This document shows, piece by piece, positions 27,951-35,820 of a DNA stretch of 64,000 nucleotides. The notes below the pieces were generated by a model. The model had not been told where the DNA came from. It saw only the letters and a list, made by a program, of their open reading frames with translations, and did not search any database. Every line of letters begins with the position of its first letter. Position 1 is the first letter of the stretch. Position numbers and translations under genes: made by a program. Source of the DNA: Leptolyngbya sp. SIOISBB (GTDB lineage: Bacteria; Cyanobacteriota; Cyanobacteriia; Phormidesmidales; Phormidesmidaceae); NCBI GenBank assembly GCA_010671905.1, contig JAAHII010000001.1, positions 124,001 to 188,000 of the forward strand, read 5' to 3'.

Positions 27951-28245
27951 GGAGACGCAGTTAGGAGGTATCTTGACTTCAAACAATAGAGGCAAGATTT
28001 GAATATGTGCGACTATTTAAGACCAATTTAAGGACTAGCGAGATAGAAGGTTGCAAATGTTTATACTCCGGCCTTGAAGGTAGTGATATTAACAAATCGG
28101 CAACGATTTGCCGGGTATTTATACCTATCTGGGTGGGCAAAAATACTGTCGTGAATGAACAATCAATACGATTTGGCAAGGAACCTCTGTTTCCCTTGCC
28201 AGAGTAGAAATATACGTTTTTGACGACAGTCATCGGGAGGTCATT

Positions 28246-29637
28246 ATGGCAATTGCCACTACCAACCCCACCAACGGTAAACGCGTGAAAACGTTTGACC
28301 CCCTCAGCTCAGCCGCGATCGCCGAGCGCATCGACCAGGCCCAAGTGGCGTTTGAGCAGTATCGCCAAATTTCTTTTAAGCAGCGGGCCACTTGGCTGCA
28401 ATTTGCGGCGGATCTATTAGAAAACAACAAGCAAGACTACGGCGCCATCATGACCCAAGAAATGGGCAAGCCGTTGAAAAGTGCGATCGCTGAAGTGTCT
28501 AAATGTGCTTGGGTTTGTCGATTTTATGCCGAACATGCAGCGTCGTTCTTAAAAGATGTACCGGCCATTACTGACGCCAGCCAGAGTTTTGTCCGGTATC
28601 AGCCTTTGGGCATTGTGCTGGCGGTCATGCCGTGGAATTTCCCCTTCTGGCAGGTGTTTCGGTTTGCGGCTCCGACCTTGATGGCGGGTAATGTCGCGCT
28701 GCTCAAGCATGCGTCCAACGTGCCTCAGAGTGCCTTGTTAATTGAGGAAATTTTCCGCCAGGCAGGATTCCCCGAGCACGTTTTTCAAACCTTGTTGATC
28801 GGAGCAGAGACCGTGGCGGAAATCGTGACCGACGATCGCGTTCAAGCCGCCACTCTGACTGGTAGTGAACCTGCAGGTGCGGCCCTCGCGGCCCTAGCCG
28901 GTAGACACATCAAACCCACGCTGTTGGAATTGGGCGGCACCGATCCGTTTATCGTGATGCCCAGCGCTAATCTGGACGAAGCGATTGCCACAGCCGTCAC
29001 TGCCCGCATGTTGAATAATGGGCAATCGTGCATTGCGGCGAAGCGCTTCATTTTGCACGAGGCGATCGCGGATGATTTTCTCACCGGGCTAACCCATAAA
29101 TTTCAGGCCTTGAAGGTGGGGGATCCGATTGTTCACGATACAGACATTGGCCCCTTGGCAACCCTCGCCATTCGGGATGAACTCGCGGCCCAAGTGAATA
29201 CCTGTCGTGACCAGGGCGCAACAGTGCTTACTGGGGGCGATGTCGAGGCGCTGCTGAGCACCCTGCCAACTGAACTGCGAGCGGGAAACTTTTATCCGCC
29301 GACGATTTTGGCCGACATTCCCCCTGGGACGCCAGCCGATCAAGAAGAGTTTTTTGGCCCTGTCGCCCTCACCTTTCGGGTTACCCACCTGGAAGCCGCG
29401 ATCGCCCTCGCGAACAGTACACCCTTGGGTCTCGGAGCCAGCGCCTGGACTCAAGACGCCGACGAATGCGATCGTTGCGTCAACGAACTAGAGGCGGGAG
29501 CCGTCTTTATCAATGGTCTGGTGAAATCGGATCCGCGATTACCCTTTGGGGGCATTAAGCGATCGGGCTACGGGCGAGAACTTGGTCGCGAAGGCATCTT
29601 AGCCTTCGTCAATCAAAAGACCGTGTGGATTAAATAG
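28246..29637 (+). CDS. gabD: Succinate-semialdehyde dehydrogenase
   Basis: 463-residue aldehyde dehydrogenase oxidising succinic semialdehyde to succinate. [28 protein letters not shown] near residues 121–148 is the cofactor-binding region; [32 protein letters not shown] near 202–233 carries the catalytic Glu (LELGG). [13 protein letters not shown] near 254–266 carries the catalytic Cys. [17 protein letters not shown] near 438–454 is the C-terminal family motif. A GGGAGG ribosome site precedes the ATG. The next gene, 17 bp on, is the thiamine-diphosphate 2-oxoglutarate decarboxylase. This gene pair is the one shown in Synechococcus PCC 7002 to replace 2-oxoglutarate dehydrogenase (established), so the role is inferred mainly from that context. 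Confidence 0.93.
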   Translation: MAIATTNPTNGKRVKTFDPLSSAAIAERIDQAQVAFEQYRQISFKQRATWLQFAADLLENNKQDYGAIMTQEMGKPLKSAIAEVSKCAWVCRFYAEHAASFLKDVPAITDASQSFVRYQPLGIVLAVMPWNFPFWQVFRFAAPTLMAGNVALLKHASNVPQSALLIEEIFRQAGFPEHVFQTLLIGAETVAEIVTDDRVQAATLTGSEPAGAALAALAGRHIKPTLLELGGTDPFIVMPSANLDEAIATAVTARMLNNGQSCIAAKRFILHEAIADDFLTGLTHKFQALKVGDPIVHDTDIGPLATLAIRDELAAQVNTCRDQGATVLTGGDVEALLSTLPTELRAGNFYPPTILADIPPGTPADQEEFFGPVALTFRVTHLEAAIALANSTPLGLGASAWTQDADECDRCVNELEAGAVFINGLVKSDPRLPFGGIKRSGYGRELGREGILAFVNQKTVWIK

Positions 29638-29654
29638 TTGAGGAGTCACAGGCA

Positions 29655-31292
29655 ATGAATACCGCCGAGTTACTGGTGCAATGCCTCGAAAATGAAGGCG
29701 TCGAATATATCTTTGGCGTTCCGGGTGAAGAAAATCTGGCCGTTTTGCAGGCCTTAAAAAAGTCCTCCATTCAGTTCATTACGACGCGCCATGAGCAAGG
29801 GGCGGCGTTTATGGCCGACGTGTATGGTCGGCTAACGGGCAAGGCTGGGGTGTGCCTATCGACCTTGGGGCCAGGGGCGACCAACCTGATGACCGGGGTG
29901 GCCGATGCCAACCTCGATCGCGCTCCCCTCGTTGCCATTACGGGACAAGTCGGTACCGATCGCATGCACATCGAGTCGCACCAGTACCTCGATTTAGTGG
30001 CGATGTTTTCCCCCGTAACGAAATGGAATGCGCAGATCGTGCGTCCCAGCATCACCCCAGAAATTGTGCGCAAAGCCTTTAAGCTGGCCCAGACAGAAAA
30101 GCCGGGAGCCGTTCACATTGATCTGCCGGAAAACATCGCCGATATGCCAGTAACTGGCGTGCCTCTGCGGCAGGATGGACGCGAAAAATCCTACGCTTCC
30201 TTCCAGAGTTTGCAGCAGGCAGCGGTGGCCATTTCCCAGTCCACTAATCCGCTGATTTTAGTCGGTAACGGCGCGATTCGCGCCCAAGCCAGCGAGGCTT
30301 TGATCAAGTTCGCCACAGAGTTAAATATCCCTGTGGTAAATACCTTCATGGGTAAAGGCGTCTTGCCCTACACCCATCCCCTGGCTTTATGGACCTTTGG
30401 CCTACAGCAGCGGGATTTTATTACCTGTGGCATTGAGCGGGCCGATTTGATTATTGCCGTGGGCTATGACCTGGTGGAATATTCTCCCAAAAAGTGGAAT
30501 CCCGAGGGCGATTTGCCGATTTTGCACATCAATGTCACCCCAGCGGAGATCGACAGCAGCTACATTCCCCGCACGGAGGTGGTCGGCGATATTGCCGATT
30601 CCCTAGAGGAAATTTTGCAGCGCGTGAACCGAGAGGGCCGTCCAGAACCGATCAATGTGCAGCTGCGGGAGGAGATTCGCGCCGACTACCAGCGCTACGC
30701 CGATGACTACGGCTTTCCGGTGAAGCCCCAAAAGCTGATTTACGATTTGCGACAGGTGTTGGCACCAGATGACATCTTAATTTCCGATGTCGGGGCTCAC
30801 AAGATGTGGATTGCCCGCAACTACCACTGCGATCGCCCCAACACCTGCCTGATCTCCAATGGCTTCGCCTCGATGGGCATCGCCATTCCGGGGGGGCTGG
30901 CCGCAAAGCTGGTGAATCCTGCTCGTAAGGTGATTGCAGCCACGGGCGACGGCGGCTTCATGATGAACTGTCAGGAACTGGAAACGGCCCTGCGATTAGG
31001 CATCGCCTTTGTCACGGTCATTTTTAATGATGGCGGCTACGGCTTGATTGAGTGGAAGCAGCATAGCCACTATGGCGAGTCCAATTTTGTCCATTTCACC
31101 AACCCGGATTTTGTGAAATTTGCTGAGTCCATGGGCCTCAAAGGCTATCGGGTGGAGTCCACTGAAGACCTGATGCCGACGTTGAAAGAAGCGCTGGAGC
31201 AGACGGTGCCCACCGTAATTGATTGCCCCATCGACTATCGAGAAAATCTCCTGTTCAGCCAGCAAACCAAAGACCTGACGTGCTCCATTTAA
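29655..31292 (+). CDS. 2-oxoglutarate decarboxylase (acetolactate-synthase-like)
   Basis: 545-residue thiamine-diphosphate enzyme of the acetolactate synthase family. In cyanobacteria this lineage decarboxylates 2-oxoglutarate to succinic semialdehyde. NTAELLVQCLENEGVEYIFGVPGEENL at the N-terminus contains the ThDP-activating Glu region (FGVPGEEN), TRHEQGAAFMADVYGRLTGK near 42–61 the second Glu, and GDGGFMMNCQELETALRLGIAFVTVIFNDGGYG near 435–467 the GDG…N cofactor motif. It is annotated as ALS by simple similarity, but no small regulatory subunit is adjacent, and coupling to SSADH (17 bp, GAGGAG site) favours the TCA-bypass role. Confidence 0.9.
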   Translation: MNTAELLVQCLENEGVEYIFGVPGEENLAVLQALKKSSIQFITTRHEQGAAFMADVYGRLTGKAGVCLSTLGPGATNLMTGVADANLDRAPLVAITGQVGTDRMHIESHQYLDLVAMFSPVTKWNAQIVRPSITPEIVRKAFKLAQTEKPGAVHIDLPENIADMPVTGVPLRQDGREKSYASFQSLQQAAVAISQSTNPLILVGNGAIRAQASEALIKFATELNIPVVNTFMGKGVLPYTHPLALWTFGLQQRDFITCGIERADLIIAVGYDLVEYSPKKWNPEGDLPILHINVTPAEIDSSYIPRTEVVGDIADSLEEILQRVNREGRPEPINVQLREEIRADYQRYADDYGFPVKPQKLIYDLRQVLAPDDILISDVGAHKMWIARNYHCDRPNTCLISNGFASMGIAIPGGLAAKLVNPARKVIAATGDGGFMMNCQELETALRLGIAFVTVIFNDGGYGLIEWKQHSHYGESNFVHFTNPDFVKFAESMGLKGYRVESTEDLMPTLKEALEQTVPTVIDCPIDYRENLLFSQQTKDLTCSI

Positions 31293-31810
31293 ATGCTTTA
31301 AATACCGCAAATACCGCCGACTGGAAGTTTTGTGCCCGCTGGATAATCGCGACCACGGCTGCAGTCGCCCTCGGCAATGCTCTGGATATCGTGGGCTTTT
31401 TTAGTGGTCCGATTGTGCTGGCGATCGCTCAATGGTGGGCCTTGCGTGCTTATTGGCCGCATTATCGGTATGGGCGCTAGCCACTAATCGGTGGTTATCT
31501 GGCGCTCTTGGCCTGCGTCCTCTTTGCACGATGGCCCGTGTTCGTGAGCGTGTTTGTCTGTGGGGCGATCGCGGCAGGGCCTCAAGCCTGGGTGTTGCGC
31601 CGTCATCGTCAGCCGTGGCAGTGGTGGCCACTGGTGAATGCAGTCATTCTCACCTTGACCTTGTTTTGGTTGCTCCCTGACATGCTGAATGCGTCAATTT
31701 ATGGCAATACCCGCCCTGCTTGGGAATGGGTCGCCCGTGCGGCTATCGCAGGTCTCATCGGTAGCAGCCTCAAAGGGATGGCCCTGACTCAAGTTCTCCA
31801 GCAGCGTTAG
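31280..31810 (+). pseudogene. Membrane-protein gene interrupted by an in-frame TAG
   Basis: One continuous reading frame from a possible GTG at 31280 (overlapping the decarboxylase 3' end) to TAG at 31808–31810 is broken only by TAG at 31478–31480. Before the stop: WIIATTAAVALGNALDIVGF and GPIVLAIAQWWALRAYWPHY. After it: LIGGYLALLACVLFARWPVF, CGAIAAGPQAWVLRRHRQPW and WWPLVNAVILTLTLFWLLPD. Four or five hydrophobic helices with repeated (Q/A)WxxLR motifs form a plausible integral membrane protein of unknown role. A single nonsense change is the simplest explanation. There is no ATG in frame before the break, so the true start is uncertain. Confidence 0.6.
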
Positions 31811-31857
31811 AGTGTGGAATCAGTTTGTTGAGGTGCGATCGCTTCATGCGTCGTTAA

Positions 31858-32170
31858 GAGGGTGTTTGAAAAGTTCTGAGCAGTCAAATTTTGCGCCAAG
31901 CGTCTGACCATTAATCGAATCATGGCGATATAAATCATCGCCTCGACACTTTCTGGCAGTCGTTCATCGTCACAGTTGAGGCGTCGATACCACTGCCACC
32001 AGCCAAAGGTGCGTTCTACGATCCACCGTTTTTTCAACCAAACAAATCCTTTCGTCTACTCCGGACGCAAAACGGTATGTCTGCTCCACCGGAAGCGATC
32101 CATGACCCACGGCAGCAAATTCAGCCCCCGATAGCCGCCATCGACCCAAGGTAAGTACACTTTTCGCCGA
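31858..32170 (-). mobile_element. IS5-type insertion sequence remnant, 3' part of transposase
   Basis: The end GAGGGTGTTTGAAAAG at 31858–31873 is a typical IS5-family terminal repeat. On the minus strand the transposase C-terminal part reads DGGYRGLNLLPWVMDRFRWS, then TKGFVWLKKRWIVERTFGWW and RRLNCDDERLPESVEAMIYI. It is interrupted by an in-frame TAG at 32056–32058, where relatives usually have Gln (CAG to TAG). The N-terminal half and left end are missing: sequence upstream of about 32170 no longer resembles a transposase. The frame runs out through the terminal repeat into flanking DNA. It is non-functional, and marks one border of the cassette-like region. Confidence 0.75.
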
Positions 32171-32530
32171 GGGCCACTAGCCGTTCTAGAGCACCGGTAC
32201 AGAATTAAAAACGGCTCCAGATTTGGGAATTTGGGGATGATTGAGGGGTAACCGTGATGGAGAAGCGATCGCCATGTGCCCTGACTATTGGCAGCCCCCG
32301 ATGGGGTCACCCTCATCAAGCCACCGGCTTTGCCGAGGGTGTCTGACTGTAAGCCTCCCTTAAATACCAAACAATGTGCCTGAGCCCAGAAATCGCGCAT
32401 CGGCTTCAACCTTTCTTTTTGGCAAGTTAATGGCTATGAACCTTCGTAAGCCATGATGTGGATGCCTTGGTCGCAACCGTAAAACTGTAGGAAGTACATT
32501 TCGTCAATTCGATATTTCATAAAAATTCTT
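32171..32530. other. Unassigned DNA between IS5 remnant and first attC-like site
   Basis: About 360 bases. Immediately after the attC-like core (minus direction) there is a 28-codon frame, from ATG at 32518 to TAG near 32434, reading MKYRIDEMYFLQFYGCDQGI and ending EGS. It may be the start of a broken cassette gene. The remainder is open on the minus strand up to the IS5 part but shows no recognisable domain. Confidence 0.3.
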
Positions 32531-32585
32531 GGCATAACGCCTGGGCTCAGAGGAGTGGAGCGTCCCATGGAACCCATTGTTAGCC
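32531..32585 (-). other. attC-like recombination site after the GNAT gene
   Basis: On the minus strand it starts at the GNAT stop codon: GGCTAACAATGGGTTCCA … CTGAGCCCAGGCGTTATGCC, 55 bp. The outer boxes are GGCTAAC and GTTATGC (close to RYYYAAC and GTTRRRY). The arms can fold: TAAC-AAT-GGGTTCCA against the complement of TGAGCCCAGGCGTTA. Position directly after a stop codon is typical for integron gene cassettes. Confidence 0.6.
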
Positions 32586-32968
32586 TACCCAGTAATCGCA
32601 AACACAGAGCCGATATTCCTATATCCAAGCTTCTCATAATAAGCATCTTCATCAGATAACGCGTAAACGGTCAAATGTGCGAAATCCATTTTGACCGTCG
32701 TTATAAGCGTTCTTCCGATTGTTCTGTTCCTCCATTCTGGAGCCACGAAAAGCTCACTAATATAGACAGCAAAGAAATCATCTAGAAGTGCCCTCACATA
32801 TCCACATAACACACCATTTTCCAGGCAAACATAGGTGACGCTTTCGAGCAGTCTTTTTTTGTAGCTCGTTACGGATTTCTCGTTTGTGAACATGTCCCAA
32901 TCGGGATCTTCTTTTAATGCTGATATCAGAGCATCTTCGTGTTCACGCGTATATCGCAATATTTCCAT
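32585..32968 (-). CDS. GNAT family N-acetyltransferase (cassette gene)
   Basis: 127-residue acetyl-CoA-dependent acetyltransferase. Motif order is typical: TYVCLENGVLCGYVRALLDD (strands 2–3), AVYISELFVAPEWRNRTIGRTLI near residues 68–90 (motif A, here R/Q-x-x-x-x-I/G of the pyrophosphate loop partly changed: RNRTIG), and LTVYALSDEDAYYEKLGYRNIG near 99–120 (motif B, YxxxGY). Substrate unknown; small GNATs are among the commonest integron cassette cargoes (established). The start follows the core GTTAGCC (32991–32997) by about 22 bases, and the stop is fused to an attC-like site. AT-rich compared with the neighbouring chromosomal genes. Confidence 0.85.
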   Translation of the reverse strand: MEILRYTREHEDALISALKEDPDWDMFTNEKSVTSYKKRLLESVTYVCLENGVLCGYVRALLDDFFAVYISELFVAPEWRNRTIGRTLITTVKMDFAHLTVYALSDEDAYYEKLGYRNIGSVFAITG

Positions 32969-32991
32969 GGGCCGAATTTTGACTTTTGAAG

Positions 32992-33388
32992 GCTAACTAT
33001 ATATTCAACTTCAGATCTGACGGATAACGTCCCAACTGTCCACGGTTATACAGCCAGCAGATTTGATAGTTAACTCTGGGAATGGAGAGGGTTATCCAGC
33101 ACTTTTGACAAATAACGTCCCTGATAACGGTATTATCCGTGATCTGTTTGTCATGACTCAAATACAGAAACCCCGTTTGCTCGACCAGATACGGTTACGG
33201 TATTTCAACCTAAAAGAAAGCTTCAGCTAGCTTGAGGTCGAGGGCAAGCAAGCCGTATACCATCGTGATCGCATGCCTAAGATGATGTGAGGCGATCGCT
33301 CATCTCTAGCGACTTGAATGAGAACAAAGTTCTGACAATACAAAAAACTTCTATAACGGTCCCGCTCACCGGACGCAGACATCTGTAC
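32992..33388. repeat. ~400-bp direct repeat, copy A (intI remnant plus attI-like core)
   Basis: Matches copy B (34500–34900) almost base for base over long stretches: ATATTCAACTTCAGATCTGA, then ACGGTATTATCCGTG, GTTTGTCATGACTCAAATAC, AGAAACCCCGTTTGCTCGAC, AGGCGATCGCTCATCTCTA. It contains many TAAC/GTTA boxes (for example 33023–33026 and 33109–33128). On the minus strand it ends with GTTAGCC exactly before the GNAT cassette gene, and begins with the attC-like site after the APH gene. Confidence 0.8.
33153..33230 (+). pseudogene. Truncated integron-integrase-like N-terminus (copy A)
   Basis: 25 codons, MTQIQKPRLLDQIRLRYFNL then KESFS and a stop. The (K)PRLLDQ(V)R…LR(H/Y)(F/Y)(S/N)L pattern is how integron integrases (IntI, tyrosine recombinases) begin; the family then continues KTE-x-x-Y-x-x-WI, which is absent here. 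Relative to copy B, 12 bases are missing after CAGATACGG. It is divergent from the cassette genes, as intI normally is. Confidence 0.55.
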
Positions 33389-33437
33389 ATCCCACTGATA
33401 CCTTGAACTTGTCCCGGTGCAGCGGGATTTTTATGCG
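33351..33437 (-). other. attC-like recombination site after the APH-type gene
   Basis: On the minus strand: GCATAAAAATCCCGCTGCACCG near the gene stop and GTCCGGTGAGCGGGACCGTTATAG at the far end, each quoted only in part here. The arms TCCCGCTGCACCGGGAC (minus of 33411–33427) and GTCCGGTGAGCGGGA (minus of 33360–33374) pair except for extra bases in one arm, as in attC L'' boxes. The distal box is GTTATAG; the proximal box has lost its AAC. Confidence 0.5.
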
Positions 33438-33443
33438 GCGTTT

Positions 33444-34337
33444 TCACCATGATGCCCCAATTGGTTGTATGCCTCTTGCTGAACTTCCAAGGTGAGCCAA
33501 CAGCAGCTCTGTATCCTTTTGTTGTAAGCCCATCAGCGCCCATTGCAGCCAAACGACACCTGCTCGAAACCTAGCTTGATCAATTAATTTCTCAACTTCT
33601 GAGTAGTATTTTGACATTTGCTTCAGTACCGCTTCACCATGGTTATCCAATAGAGCAGCCAGATCGATCCCTGGACTGCCTATTCCTGCCGTACCAAAGT
33701 CAATAATTCCATTAATGACTTGTTTATTGGGGTCAAATAGAATGTGGTAACATCCCAAATCACCATGAATTAGAACACTGGAGGTATCGAGGGTCAGCGA
33801 TCCGTTCAAGATTGGCTCAAAATGCTCATGAACCCAGGTCCGTTGGTGCTTCCAAAGATACGGAAATACAATTTCCTGAGCCTGCTCGTAAAGATTAAGC
33901 ATCTCTTTTTGACTTCGTTCAGCAACCGAAGGTGGAATATTAGAAGCTGCCAGCACGTCTTCAGAAATTGAATGGAGTTGCTGAAAAAACTGCCCCAACT
34001 GTTCAATGACTCTTTCCTGAGCTAGAGAATCTAATCTGAATAATTGATTCTGTGAAAGTGGTTCTCCATGAATGAAGGGATAACTTACTAAATCATCTTC
34101 CATGTGATCTACCTGTGGAATTGGCAAATCAATGAATCTTTGAGCAAGTTGAATTATTTTGATTTCTTTTTTGAGGTCTTCTTTTGCCCAATCTGTCTTC
34201 GGAAATCGACAAACTAGTTGTTGATTGACAATAACAACATCATTATTCATGCCGTCTTGATTGAATTCTAATTGATCCAGTGAAATTTTTGGATAGATAG
34301 CCTGGATTTTAGCTATGTATTGCTCTGGAATAGCCAT
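33444..34337 (-). CDS. Aminoglycoside-phosphotransferase (APH) family kinase (cassette gene)
   Basis: 297-residue kinase of the APH/choline-kinase-like fold. NQQLVCRFPKTDWAKEDLKKEIKI near residues 38–61 carries the ATP-binding Lys and Glu pair. VLIHGDLGCYHILFDPNKQVINGIIDFGTAGIGSPGIDLAAL near 189–230 carries the catalytic loop (HGDLGCYHIL, with Asp; Asn replaced by His) and the metal DFG (IDFGTAG). Such enzymes phosphorylate aminoglycosides, macrolides or other small alcohols; resistance is not proven. The start is about 160 bp downstream of the GTTATG core at 34500 and the stop abuts an attC-like site. The base composition is AT-rich compared with core genes here, which suggests transfer. Confidence 0.85.
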   Translation of the reverse strand: MAIPEQYIAKIQAIYPKISLDQLEFNQDGMNNDVVIVNQQLVCRFPKTDWAKEDLKKEIKIIQLAQRFIDLPIPQVDHMEDDLVSYPFIHGEPLSQNQLFRLDSLAQERVIEQLGQFFQQLHSISEDVLAASNIPPSVAERSQKEMLNLYEQAQEIVFPYLWKHQRTWVHEHFEPILNGSLTLDTSSVLIHGDLGCYHILFDPNKQVINGIIDFGTAGIGSPGIDLAALLDNHGEAVLKQMSKYYSEVEKLIDQARFRAGVVWLQWALMGLQQKDTELLLAHLGSSARGIQPIGASW

Positions 34338-34499
34338 ATTGTATTCAAATTCAGCACTCTAAAAGTTCAAGATCTTCATTTTGCAATTGCTTACAGTCGA
34401 TGACTTTAACATACTGCCTTCCCCACTATTTCAAACTGACTTGGCATTAAAAACTAACAGAGAATTCTCAAAGCATCATCACTGCTCGTAGCTCAAGCC

Positions 34500-34900
34500 A
34501 CATAACAATATATTCAACTTCAGATCTGACGGATAACGCCCCATCTGTCCGCGGTTATACAGCAGATTTGATAGTTAACTTCGGGAATGGAGGGGGGTAT
34601 CCAGCGCTTTTGACGAATAACACCCCTGATAACGGTATTATCCGTGCTCTGTTTGTCATGACTCAAATACAGAAACCCCGTTTGCTCGACCAGGTACGGC
34701 AATTGATGCGGCTACGGCATTTCAACCTCAAAGAAAGACCCAGCCAGTCTGAGGTCAGGAGCAAGCGAGACGTATATGGTTGAGATCGCATACCTCAGCT
34801 GATGTGAGGCGATCGCTCATCTCTACCTACTTGACTGAGAACAAGGTTCTGACAATACAGAAAATTTCCATGACGACCAGCGGCACCGGCGGCAGATGTC
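34500..34900. repeat. ~400-bp direct repeat, copy B (intI remnant plus attI-like core)
   Basis: Second copy of the 32992–33388 repeat. On the minus strand it ends ATATATTGTTATGTGG, giving a GTTATGT core before the APH cassette. Its other end, GCCGCCGGTGCCGCTGGTCG, corresponds to the attC half that begins copy A. Confidence 0.8.
34658..34783 (+). pseudogene. Truncated integron-integrase-like N-terminus (copy B)
   Basis: 41 codons from the ATG at 34658: MTQIQKPRLLDQVRQLMRLR then HFNLKERPSQSEVRSKRDVYG and stop. Residues 5–24 match the IntI start pattern (KPRLLDQVR-x5-LRHF-x-L); after NLK the similarity is lost, so the catalytic R-H-R-Y core is missing. It is a remnant of the same gene as at 33153. 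Confidence 0.6.
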
Positions 34901-34926
34901 CTTCCGTTCCCAGAAGATCGAATCTG

Positions 34927-35766
34927 CTAGCTGATTGAAGTGGCGCAGTCTCTATGCTTAGACAGCGCTGGAGCCGACAGTCGGAACCGATGCATCAGAC
35001 GGGGGCTGTCGGCAGGCATTGCGCTACGACCGTGTAAGACACGCTGATTATCCATGATTAAAACCTCACCGGGCTGCAGCGCAAAGCGCACTGATCGCTG
35101 GGACAGTGCTAAGTAGCGTTCCAATTCATCGAGTGCTTCCCGCAGTTGGTCCGACAATATACATTGTTCACCCAACGCGGAGTCGATCTGGTTGCGATAA
35201 TAGCGAATCCGCAAATCGTCTCCCTGCCCCTGGAGAATCGGGTACTTTTTCTCACCGACGAAAGGAAATACCGGTTGACGCAGGAGACTGACCAAGTCTG
35301 CGGGCAATTCATGCACGAGATCTGCCGCTGACAAGATCACGCTTTCACCGCCGCCTTGGGGGTCTGGCCGTTCCATGGCAAACGCCACCAAGTTGGGCGG
35401 GACGGCCTTGTTGCTGCAGTCGGTATGCAGCGGCAAGGCATCCGGGGTGCGGCTGTAGCGGGTCACCTTGCCTTGGCGAGCTGACTGTTGCGAATCCACC
35501 CGGATCTTGGTTTTCGAAATGCGCGGTAGTTTACCGACTGTCGTCGCGTCACACTGGCCTATGGTCGTCAAAATGTTGACAATCATGTCGAGGTCAATCG
35601 GGTTCTGTTCCGTAACCAAGACTAGCCAGTGCGGCGGTGCCTTCAGCTGAGCAATTAGCTCGGCGGCAATCTTGTTGGTCGTCTCGGTTGAGCGTTCTCC
35701 AGTCGGCGCAACAAATTGGGCAAGGTGCAATTTGGGCATCGTCTGGGTGGAGTATTTGCTAAGCAT
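34927..35766 (-). CDS. TauD/TfdA-type Fe(II)/2-oxoglutarate oxygenase
   Basis: 279-residue oxygenase. RYSRTPDALPLHTDCSNKAVPPNLVAFAME near residues 104–133 carries the HxD iron ligands (HTD). VILSAADLVHELP follows the family pattern. EVLIMDNQRVLHGRSAM near 235–251 carries the distal iron-binding His (LHGR), and the Arg for 2-oxoglutarate is probably in RLMHRFRLS near 257–265. It should hydroxylate or desaturate a small molecule or amino-acid-like substrate. It lies 54 bp after the TPR–ATP-grasp gene on the same strand, so the two are probably co-transcribed and act in one pathway. I do not recognise the pathway. It sits between integron-like repeats. Confidence 0.87.
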   Translation of the reverse strand: MLSKYSTQTMPKLHLAQFVAPTGERSTETTNKIAAELIAQLKAPPHWLVLVTEQNPIDLDMIVNILTTIGQCDATTVGKLPRISKTKIRVDSQQSARQGKVTRYSRTPDALPLHTDCSNKAVPPNLVAFAMERPDPQGGGESVILSAADLVHELPADLVSLLRQPVFPFVGEKKYPILQGQGDDLRIRYYRNQIDSALGEQCILSDQLREALDELERYLALSQRSVRFALQPGEVLIMDNQRVLHGRSAMPADSPRLMHRFRLSAPALSKHRDCATSIS

Positions 35767-35820
35767 ATTGACGTCAAAAACTTAGGAGAATCAGTGTAAT
35801 GAGGCGATCGCTGACAGAGT

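Noticed and set aside
27979-28233. 84-codon minus-strand frame near the terminator-like hairpin
   Set aside because: No ribosome site; composition does not look coding. Mentioned only as a possible antisense transcript region.
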